A DNA stretch of 64,000 bases from Symsagittifera roscoffensis (Eukaryota; Xenacoelomorpha; Acoela; Convolutidae). The stretch covers positions 62,812,282-62,876,281 of the forward strand of contig NC_087066.1 in assembly GCF_963678635.1 (NCBI RefSeq), in the 5' to 3' direction. The position numbers and the translations under genes are program-made. Positions 12,450 to 23,000 of the stretch are shown here, piece after piece. Below the pieces are notes generated by a model that ran no database searches, was not told where the DNA came from, and worked only from the letters and a program-made list of their open reading frames with translations. The stretch's first letter is position 1, and every line of letters begins with the position of its first letter.

Positions 12450-13285
12450 ATTCTGGGTTGCCCTCTCAAACTTTTACCAATCATAAATTAATTAACTATT
12501 TTTTGTGTATATAATTGGTTTGAAAATAATTTATTAGGACTTTTATTATTATTAATAATATTTTAAAATAGTGTTTCAAATTAATTCAATTTTTCTCAAG
12601 TGTAGTTGGTAGGTATTTTGTTTCATAATTTTTTCGAATTCATATCTTATATTTTTGTATAGATTTTAATTATTTGTGATTTTCCTATTTTTACAATTCT
12701 CAAATCATGGCAGTTTGAAAATTTGTTTAACTTTTTTTTACCTAACTCGCCATTCGCCCAACCCCTTCCACCCACCTTTAAGTAGGGGTTGAGAGGCTGG
12801 GGCAGTCAATGGTTGAACGTGGGGAAGATTATATATACTTTCAAGGCAGCCAGAACGTTCAGGGCTTCACTCTGATACGAGCAGTCTCGTTATATTTAGA
12901 TAAAAATCCAGAGATTTTCGAAATTTTAGTTTCCATATTTAATGTATGAAATCGTATAGAACTTTTTTCTATCAAAATCGTAAGTTTTTTGTATGCAAAT
13001 TTTCAAAAACTGTTTAGAATTTTGGCAATGAATTTGTCTTTCTTTTATACTAGAGCTTTAATTAGAGTTAACCGAGGTAACTATTTCATATCTCAAATCT
13101 TATTGGCGCTTCAAAAAGGGAAGTTTTCGTAATTTCCAAGTAATGCCGATATAAGCTTACTAAAGCTGACAACTAGTTGTAGGAGTTTCCTCAAGAAGGA
13201 CTAATTCCTTCCTGAATTAGCGATTGAGTACCATTACATAATTATTTCCGATGCGATAAAAGCTCAAGTCCGGATTCTATTTTAA
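12450..13285 (-). repeat. right arm of the 3.9-kb inverted repeat
   Basis: The inverted counterpart of 9405-10135. It ends about 190 bp downstream of the unc5 stop and just beyond its likely poly(A) signal. It includes a Helentron-like tail (12845-12891) in the opposite orientation to the left-arm copy. The arms are clearly diverged, so the inversion or duplication is not recent. Confidence 0.8.
12845..12891 (+). repeat. family A tail in right inverted-repeat arm
   Basis: GGCAGCCAGAACGTTCAGGGC followed by a partly mispaired hairpin and ATACGAGCAGTCTCGT. Its body differs from the 30.7/47.3-kb copies, so it belongs to a different subfamily sharing the tail. Confidence 0.6.
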
Positions 13286-13376
13286 AAAAATTAGGCATCT
13301 GATTACTTTTTTTCTAATTATTGAGAAACAAGTATTCAAAAATCTATTGATAGGTAAATATTAAAACTAATAATTA

Positions 13377-13382
13377 TTTATT
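13377..13382 (-). terminator. unc5 polyadenylation signal AATAAA
   Basis: A canonical AATAAA on the minus strand lies 90 bp downstream of the unc5 stop codon. No better signal lies between them, so a short 3' UTR ending around 13350-13365 is likely. That would put the transcript end just short of the inverted-repeat arm that begins near 13285. AT-rich sequence makes chance hexamers common, so the call rests on position. Confidence 0.6.
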
Positions 13383-13471
13383 ACAAAAAAAGAACAAGAA
13401 ATTTAAGTTTTAAGTCAATCAAAATTGAATTTGGCGGTTGTTGGGAGTGATAAAATCGCAATTTTTCTTCT

Positions 13472-14059
13472 CTACAGCCATTCGGCTAAATCGTGCTCGA
13501 TCAAGGTTGCAATTTCAAACTGGCCTAGGGATTTTAAGATGTCCACAAGTTGGCCTATAGAGTTTCTATCGCGATGTCTTGCTTCCCAGAGATCTAGAAT
13601 ATGTTCGGTAGGACTGGTTTTGGTGGCAAAATAAGTCTGAAACTGGTCTAACTTCAACATGGCCGCAAGATGGTACCAGTTTTTGCCATGGTTCTTATCA
13701 AATGTTTCGATCATTCGCTGACGAACTTCGTGAGATAGTCGGAACACAAACATAGAAGCTGACTCGGCCGAGAGGTTCCGAGAGTTGTCGGCGCTTCCTG
13801 ATGAGTCCGAATTGGCCACGCCGCTATTCGTCTCATTCGAATGGTCAAAAATTGGCAAAGTGTTGTTGACAGAGTTCAGGTGAGCAGAGGTCATTTTTAT
13901 TGCGAGTGATTTGAAGTTGTGTTGGAAGGATCCCTGCGACACTTTGACATTGAAGCTCAAAGATTCGAGAGATGCGTCTTTTTTATGTCGCAAGAGGGCG
14001 AAGCTGGCATGTTGGGTGTGGCATGTCACTTTATTCCAGAGATGGTCAAACGGAATTTC
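13472..14059 (-). CDS. unc5: unc5 exon 11: end of UPA and Death domain, stop
   Basis: Residues 927-1121. It opens with EIPFDHLWNK, the conserved end of UPA (EIPFYHIW in vertebrates), then a Ser/Asn-rich linker of about 35 residues. The Death domain (about 1029-1116) carries FRLSHEVRQRMIETF, NWYHLAAMLKLD and ATKTSPTEHILDLWEARH, the last being the UNC5 signature SPTxxILxLWEA. Acceptor ATGTTTAG in phase 0; stop TAG at 13474-13472. Vertebrate UNC5 Death domains transmit the unliganded, pro-apoptotic signal; the same role here is inferred. Confidence 0.96.
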   Translation of the reverse strand, partial: EIPFDHLWNKVTCHTQHASFALLRHKKDASLESLSFNVKVSQGSFQHNFKSLAIKMTSAHLNSVNNTLPIFDHSNETNSGVANSDSSGSADNSRNLSAESASMFVFRLSHEVRQRMIETFDKNHGKNWYHLAAMLKLDQFQTYFATKTSPTEHILDLWEARHRDRNSIGQLVDILKSLGQFEIATLIEHDLAEWL

Positions 14060-17000
14060 CTAAACATTAATTGAAATTGTTTTGACCGAATGAACATCAT
14101 AAATTAAATCAGCAACTCATGTCTAACAATCTATTTTTTGAATGAAACCAGTTTAGAAATTTTTTTTTCGAGTTAATTATTTTTAAGTAACTCAATAATA
14201 TTACGCAAACATAACCCCAAACAAAATGTATTCAGAAACGGTTGTCTCAAATTGTGTCTCTGTTTCAATATGGCGAAGGCAGTGTTTGATTGTTTGAAGA
14301 AACGCAACATGTTTTACTGCATGGTAATAAAAGACTAAAGACGTTTCAAGTTGCGATCGCTTGTCCTCATAACACAGATACGTTTAGCTGATCACCCCTT
14401 AATTTGTCAAACTAGTTATAGCCACAGACGGACTGTGGAACTTAACGGCACCACAACAATACAAGTACTTCCCAAACAATCCAAAACCGACCAGCAAAAA
14501 CTCTGTCAAAAACTTAAACGTTTCACTCTCCGAAGACAAAACTTTAAGCTTATCTGGGAAGGCAGTCAAAATAGACTTAGAAGAAAGCTATGACAAAAAT
14601 TAACACAAAAAGCGCCCAGCTGTTTGCCTAGGTTTTCATAGAGATGAAGATACAAAAACATGACTAGGGCAAGAGTTATCTCGAAACGTTATAGCTTTTG
14701 ATACGAGACTCGAAGAATTCTTAGATCTTCGAAAGATTGTAACTTTTGCGTTGTCACTTGAGTATCAAAATGTTAATCAATCAAACTAGACTAATATTTA
14801 CAACATTGTATAAGGGTAGGTAAGAGCCACAGCGTCTCTGACCTGTCAAATTGAATTAGCATTAATGGCATGACTATGTCTTGCCTAGTTATACCTCACC
14901 AGTTTATAAGTCATAATTAGTAAAACAAGGTTGTTTATCTTCCAGGGAAAAAGCGAATGCCTTCTTTCTAACTCGTGGATTTTTTTAACTTAGGATCAAA
15001 AAAGCTTCCTGCATTTTTTCTAATACACAAAAGGAGATTGGTAAGCGCTAAATCCCTCCGAGCTTCGATCGCCAGGTTGATGGTTTGAAACCCACCATCA
15101 TTCATGCACGTTTTTGCTTGCTACATTTTTCAATTTATGTTCAAAGAATATAAAGTGTAATGGATTGGTTCAATCTGAAAACTTGGTTAAATTGCAGCCC
15201 AAAACCAAAAGCACATTTGTCGGAATATTGAGCTTATAAAAACCAATTTTTTCTTGGCTAGTACCTGCTGTTTATAAGTAAGTTGACTTTTCCAGAAAAA
15301 CTATTCAATATTTGAATTAGTTATTAGAAGTATGTACCTGCTGAGTGGACTTGGTGATCCATCCTGAACTGAGGTCTCCGAGGGCGATTTTGAGGGGTTC
15401 CGAGTAGGACACCAGATCCAGGTCCACCGACTCACATACCAAAGTGCCCCCAAACTGCCGCTCCAATTCGTTCACGAACTAAACACCACATCTCTTGCAT
15501 TTATATTTCATAACTATGTTATTAATAGGTTAGATTAGAAAGTCGATTATCTAGGAGCTAAAAAAAATTTGCGACACCGAAAAAAAAATTACACTGGTTT
15601 CAGAAGAATAAAAAAATATCGACATCGAAGCCAGTTAGTTGAACAGAAAATTGACCGAAAAATGTTCTATTATTATTTGATGAAGAAACCTTTTATCGAA
15701 CATAAAACTGAGCTGTCTTCCTATTTGATTTGAGGATCCTGTATAAAGTTCACTTTGATGTTTTAACATTTGGTGAACATGATTTCTAAGAGTGATTTCT
15801 ATCGTCAAATAATTACAGCAGAACTGACAAAGTTATGGCTTTTTCTGGATTCAAAATTGCTGTGCAAGAAGAATCAACTTCTTAATCTATGAAAACATAA
15901 TTTACACCTGACTTCGATCATGCATTTAAGCCTCAATACTTATCCAAGTAAGGAGATATTATTTTATGCTGTTTTTCCTATTAAATGGGAATTACGGAGA
16001 GCCGATGGAAATTGATTAACCGAGGGAGCATTCGATTTAATCTCTTAGTTTCAATTTTTCCGCGGATTTGTTAATTATTTTTCAATTTAGCCACTTCTTT
16101 TTAGTCAATTATTTCAGGCTGAATTCAAAAAGTTGGCCCTACAAATATCGAAACACTTTTTTTGTGTTCTGTCATCTAGAAAAAACTCGGTGACAAACAA
16201 TTTCACTTGAAAAAAAAATCAATTTAAGACTTCTCCCCACCCCCTCCCTAAGTGACCTACCGTAGTGTCCTCCCCCTCAAGTGATAATTTTGAAAAATAA
16301 TTCTGTGTAAAATATGCATTACATACAAACGCTCTAAATGTAATTATGCTTGAAGTTTTCCTTTCAATTTGTTTTTTGATAGGCTACAAAACAGATAAAT
16401 CGACGTTTTATTTATATTTCAATGTTTAATTATTGAATCTAGGTAATAATAAAGTATGTTCTCTACAAAGTTATTGTGTAAAAATTCATATTTTCTCCCC
16501 CCTAAATCGATTTAGGGGGGAGGGGATATTGTACTGTTGATCCTAAATTACAATTTAAAAAACTTAAATAGAAAAATCACACAACAAAGGCAGCGACTTT
16601 GAGTGAAAAGTTCGATTAATTTCATCAGTAATTTTGTGAAATAATTTCTTTTTTGTTCTAATTTTAATTTCACTCAAAGGGAAGGCTTCTTGGGGTCTCA
16701 CTAAACACTGAACAATTTATTGAGTTTATTTCGCTGATTATGCAATCGGGCGCAGAATTAATGCGTTTTTATAAGCTCATCCACTAACTTAGGGAACACT
16801 TTAGACGCATAAAAGTGTCGCGGTCATCGCAAAAGCGCAAAAAAAACAGCGTTAAAAATGGGTGCGTTCAAAAAGGAAGGCGGGTCATTTTGCTATTCTC
16901 CTTCACTTTTGTTCAATTACCTTTGAGGCAAATGAAAAAAGGTGGAGCAAAAAAATAAATGAGACCTCATAATTTCTAAATTGTACTGTTTATTTTGCGC

Positions 17001-20000
17001 CTTTTTGAGTACTGTGGGAAAATTTGTATGAATCAACAGAAAAAAGACAGACGGAAAAAAATCAATAAAACCTGGAAAAAACCCTTGAGGCATGTTAAAA
17101 TTGCAAAATAGTTGTTTTTTTAGCTTGTATTGATTTATATTGTTTCTAACACAAACTGAGCCACATTAGGGCAAAACCAAATTACTTCTATAAGAAATAT
17201 GTTAGTGTAGTCTAAATTCGCCAGCGGCTTATGTTTATCAAAAATAGTGATTTTTCTACTAACCTCCCAGGTGTCTCGATAGTTTGGTATGCAGTACACT
17301 CTAAACGTCAGTTCCTGGGCTGTTCCAGAGCTATTTTTAGGGGGCAAACAGCAGAAAGTGACACATCGCAGACTCTTAATGACCAGAGTTGCCGCGTTCT
17401 GCTGGCCTCCGATTAAAGCATATTGACCTCTGACCGTGTCGCTCATTAAGTAACAGGTTGCGGGATCAACTTGACAAAACATTTCACCAGTTGGCGAGGA
17501 AGAGTTGTTGTTGTTGTTCTGAGATCCTGAATTTTGTGAGCTCGAATCGCTGACTGAAATAGTATCGCTCCAATTCGGACCTGAGAGCACCTTAAGGAAC
17601 CAATCAAACATAGATCCTCTAGCCGAATGTTCAAATGATAGAACGACTGGTTTGTTAAACTTTAGACCCGGAGGTCCGGCCATGATAACCGGGCTTAAAA
17701 GAGTGCTTTTTGGTTTATCGACTAAGCTCGGAATTTGCCGTTCGTCACGACACACAGCAATGTAGACATCTTGCATGGCTCCTCGGGGAACTGCGCCTTC
17801 AGGAATCAGAAGAGATACTTTGGAGTCTGGGATACATAGCCGACCTCCAGCGAAGCCTACTTTGCCCCTCGCTATGCAGTGGGGTTCTATATTGATTGCG
17901 TAATCGGCAAAATGCGGTACTATCATTTGCTGGTTTTGAAGGGCTAAAATAGAACCTAAGTGAAAAATTACATAACACAAAATAAATTGCAAATATTTTT
18001 TTGATTGAGCAATTAATTATAAAACATCACCAAAAATGTATTTTAAGAAAACATTGGTAGATTTATATTTTTTTGATAATTTCGATGTAGCAAAACTTCA
18101 TGTAATACTAAACTAAATTCGTAACTATTTGATGTACAAATTAAAAAGCTTATGTCAGTGAACTCTGCTGTGGGATAACAATCTGAACTTTGAACTGTGC
18201 TAACCTTTCATTTGGTACTCCTGTGCCAAAGCGAGAGGAACATCTTCAGGCAGATCCTCGTAGTGATCCATCATCATGGAAGCCCTATCCGAATGTGGTC
18301 CCATGAAGGGCAGAAATGTAGGGTTCCCACTAGGTCCCAATTGCACACCCAAAGTATACCCATTTTTCTCACTACCTGGCCCCATGTGATAACTCTTCGG
18401 GCTCTCTGGGTTGTTCATGCCCATTTTTGAAGTTGGTACCAAGTCGCCTTGAAAGAGTCCGTACTGAGCAGCGGGCATCAGGAAAAAGTTCCCTACTGGA
18501 ACCGAACCCCCGTTAGTGACTTGGGATGAGGCTATAGGTGCTGTGCACGAGGTGATAGGCGACACAAGCCCCCCATTTGGAAAAGTTAGAGAAGGGTGGG
18601 GGAAGTTGCCACCCGCGGCTGAGGAGTACAGATGGGTCCCATTTGAGAGGGAGTTTCCGGTCGAGGACGAGAGCGCGAAGTTGTTTGGATGGTATGCGGT
18701 TTGCATAGTGTAGTGTCCAGCTGGATACTGCGGGCCTAAGACCAAAACCACAGCTTTTAATAAACAATACAACCAATAGGAAAAAATTGTCTCGCTTACA
18801 TCCCAAGTCGCATCGATAAGCAAGAAAACATTCAAGTATAAGCCCGTAGATTAGACTAAGAAAAGATAGGAAATGTTAAAATGACTGACTGATCACAATC
18901 AGATTTTAATTTCTTTCATACATTATGAATAGTGATTATAATCAAAAATTTTCTATTTTGAGTGGTATGTGACAATAATTCGATGTGATTCAATGATGCT
19001 ATTTATTGTTTACGAACAACAATAGTTTTAAAGCTGGAAAAAGTGAGAGCTATGAAATAATGACGATGGAAAATGATGAACATCCTGGACTTGACTGTTG
19101 AGTGAGTTAACTAAATAACAGCACTAACTAACCCTCTCTGTATTTTCCGGACATGGCCAGTGCCTCTGTGTGGTATGGCTCATGACTCATGTAACTCACA
19201 GCCCCCCCTGCCCCCTGTGGTCCCCCCAGAGTGTGACCCCCACAGATGACCCCGTACTTGCTCATTCTCTGGATGAAGAACACGATCACCAGCACCACTA
19301 TGATGAACAGACCAACGATGGTAATGAGGCCAAAGTACAGTGCCAGATTACTCTCTGAAACACACAAAACAAACTTTACATTACTCAAGAAACATTAAGT
19401 GTTGGTCATGTGGGTAGTGCCTCCGACTGTCAGGCCAAACGCCGCTGGATCGAAGCCCGTCAGCGTCAAAAAAAATTAACCATTATGAAGTGTTTCACTA
19501 AGACACACCTTTGGTATTTGACCATGGCGGTAATCTCCAGTCGGAACATACTTACAGTAGTCTGCCGAAAAACAATTCGACAAATATTTGAAAATTCTCG
19601 AAAAACCACTCACCGCATCAAAAAAATCTGCACGAAACACTGGTTTATGAAATTAAAGTAGTGTATATATCATACAATAGGTGTAAGGACAAAAATCTGT
19701 TATTTAGATGTTTTTTTTTCTATCATTCATTCATAAGTTAGCTAATTTTAAATCTATTTCAGCTAAAAATCTACCCTTAGCGAAAAAAAAACAGAATCAT
19801 TTTAAGATTATTGATGGCGAGCGTTGTTGAGTTCATTATTCAACAGTTAACTGAGCTTGCTCAAGGCTGCCAATAAGTCATCTCAATAATTTGTAGAACT
19901 GCTGTTGTGCTGTGCATTGATCTATCTTCTAACTAATCACTTCACGCTGTGAGATAAAGAAAGGAACCGTCCGGGATTTAGCGAAGTGCAGGGTCCCCGC

Positions 20001-23000
20001 AACAATGACAAAAAAACTAGTTACTTCACCTTAAAAATAACAGATTGCATCAAAAGAAGTCGAAAACAATTCAGCAGTTGGAAACAAAACGAGTTTAAAT
20101 AAAGTTTAGTTGAGATTAAGACAAAAAAACTCGTAAAAGAAGACTTGATAATAAGCTAAGCACAATATGTTGATTTATTTATAGGAAAGAAAAAAATAAA
20201 CTAGCTTAAAACGAGAAATTACAATTGAACCCTTCTATTGTAGAAAAAATGTTTAAAAAAACACTTAATTTTTAAACAACTAGTTTTCCTGCAAGAATGC
20301 GAAACCCATGATATATTTTGTCTTCACATTCATAAAATATCAGTACAATTTTAATGACTGAACGTGAACCTTTAAACAACTAGGCTACTTTTTAACGATG
20401 GTAACGACCACGTATAAATTAGACGCACTAATAAGCCGAACAGTTGCAATAACAAATATAGTTAGAACAACATTTTTAAATAAATTTCATTTCGAAAGAA
20501 TTTGAGAAAAGTTTGTGCATTAAATTAAAATGCAGCTTATTGGTTAATTCATCTAAGTTAATTGATGCATTTCATTGTCTTAATTCAATTTAGGCAAAGT
20601 GAGCTTTCGCCCTTGTAGTCTGAATTTGAAGCTGCTCTGATCTGTTCTGTTTTGTGGTGGCCTGGGGTCAAATGCAATTAGGTGCAAATGGCGACTGTAA
20701 ATAAGAACTGACAGGCGAGAGAATAAAACACACGGACCCGATGACAGAAATGTCTCTCGTTTGGACTGGGGCGACCATCAATAATTGGCCCACTTCTACC
20801 GCCCGGCCTAAGCCCACCCGGCTCAACCAGAACTCAAAAATAGGACCCCTAATCAATCTCGACATTTGAATTATACCTTATTACTTAATTACCATCAAAT
20901 GATTTAATGAAGAACAAAAGTGTCGAACTCCCAGGAGAGATTTTTTTGAAAAGACTTTTTTAAGTAAGAACGAAAATTAAGCATGGCGTGTCCATTTTTT
21001 CAAAAGATCATCATCACAAAACCAAGGTGCGGTATTGTAGCAAGTTTGCAGAACAGAAATAAATAGATCTCTCAAATCGCTTGAGATGCTGGGTAGCTCC
21101 GCTCAATCTCCGCTAATGTTGATATCTGGGAAGGATTAAAATATAAAGCAAGGTCATTTTTACCTTGTACAGGCTGAGCTGGTTTGTTGTTTCTCTTCGG
21201 AGGAGCTGTTCCCAGACTGATGAAGGTGCAATAGTCCCCACTGCAGTTTCTGTGCTCCACTGATTCACCTGAAATAGAACCGTTTTTAGCCTATTAATCT
21301 TGATTTTGAAGATTAAAAACATACCAACTTCACCTTCACAAGGCTTAAAATTTAGCTGACTTCGATTTAAAAAATTTCTTTATCATCTTGTTCATAGATT
21401 AATACAAAAAAATTTTTTTTCAATCATTAAATTTTTCGTTTAAATTATCTGTCGTCCTGAAGTTCTTTACCAATTAGAATGATACAAAGCCGTGAAGGAT
21501 GCCACGAAAAAGTATGATTTTACAATTAAATATTTGGAAACGTAGATATTTAACTGATAAAAAAGTGTTGGGAAAAGTATTGGCGTGCTGTTGAATACCT
21601 TGACATGGAGTACTTCCACTGAATGCTCCTTGGTCACTGTCAGTTGTCTTCAAAACCCCTCCCCCTGATGCTCGTCTAACAGCACAGTCTCTTCTTCTCA
21701 CCTGGCCACACTTCTGACTACAGGGACTCCAGGGTCCCCACTCCCCCCAACCCCCGTTAGCCCCACGTACACTATTCGGGTCTAAACACAAATCATAACT
21801 GATGTTGCAGAGCGAAGAGTACGTGACGCCTCGCAATCAAGAGGTTCGGGGATCGAGACTCACCATGATCGGTGCTTGTTAAATAAGAAAAAACTGCATG
21901 TACTTCTTAGAACTTTAAATATTTAATATCCTCATAACCTTTAGTGCAATTTCTGGGCTACGCGAAAGTCATTAAACTAATTGCGTCGGCTTTTTTTTTG
22001 GATTTTTCAATGGTACACAGAAGTCTTTGAACTAACTACAAATTACTAAAAAAAAAAACAATCCGACTTTACAAATCATGAAAACATGCTGAAAGCATTG
22101 TGCGGATGAAAGGGTTTCCTCCACTCATTGTTATTTCATCATAATGTTTCACTTATAAAATAAATCCCTTTGAAAGAAAACCCAAAGTGTTTGAAATAGA
22201 AGTAGAGCCTTTTATAGTAATTGCTATTTTTTGGGTTTCGTTTCAAGTGGAAAACACTTATAAAAAATGCAGAGCTGAAATAGGTGATTAATCATGTAAA
22301 TCGACTCTCGATAGTCCTATGCATTTGTACTTATGCAAATGGATTCTCAACAAGAGAAGCCTATAAGTAGATGAATTTTGAGCTATTTTCTGTTGGGGGA
22401 TGTTGAATATTCCATTAAAATTTGATTTAACGCTTACCTACATAAGTCTTAGGTTGTTAAAAATAATTGATGCAAGGAAAATTAAGAGAGTTATCACATA
22501 GCCGATTTGCAAAAATATGAGCATGCGTTTGTTTTATTTCGCTCTAAAAATAGCGTCAAAAAATAGTTTTCTTTAGCTGCAACAGCTTTTTTTTAAAAAA
22601 AACTAATAACAATTTAGCTTTCTTTCCTGTAAATAAAAACGTTGGAAAAACTTGAAAAGTATCCTGAACAAACAAGTTATATTGCACCCTGTCAAACGTC
22701 CATCATATAATATTTGTCTTGTCAAGTTTTTAATAATTGCTAAAAATTGCTCTTTCCAAAAATAACAGAATATTTACTTAACTCTTATCTAAAAATTTTC
22801 TTTGACTGTTTTATGTGGAATTTTGGTGAGAAAGTAAAAAATCTGAGACTGAGGCAATTCTGAACTCATGAGTAAAAACTTTTTCAACTAACAGGGGAGG
22901 TGGGTTGGATTCGCAAGAAATCATTAACCAATGAAAATCAATAACTCAGATATTGACTTATTGGATATGATAACCTAGGTTTGAGTTAATAAAATGACGG

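Noticed and set aside
9405-13285. Maverick/Polinton or other large coding transposon
   Set aside because: The long inverted arms are suggestive, but the loop is only 2.3 kb and shows no integrase, polymerase or capsid motifs.
18513-18806. Alternative minus-strand frame across unc5 exon 8
   Set aside because: Out of phase with exons 7 and 9; the chosen frame is open through the whole exon and fits both splice junctions.
20668-20865. Extra unc5 exon in intron 6
   Set aside because: Higher G+C and an open frame, but no matching acceptor/donor pair in phase 1 and no counterpart in the UNC5 family between TSP1 and the membrane span.
15034-21878. Functional tRNA genes
   Set aside because: B-box-like T-arms are present, but no segment gives a full acceptor stem, D-arm and anticodon arm, so they are better read as SINE remnants.
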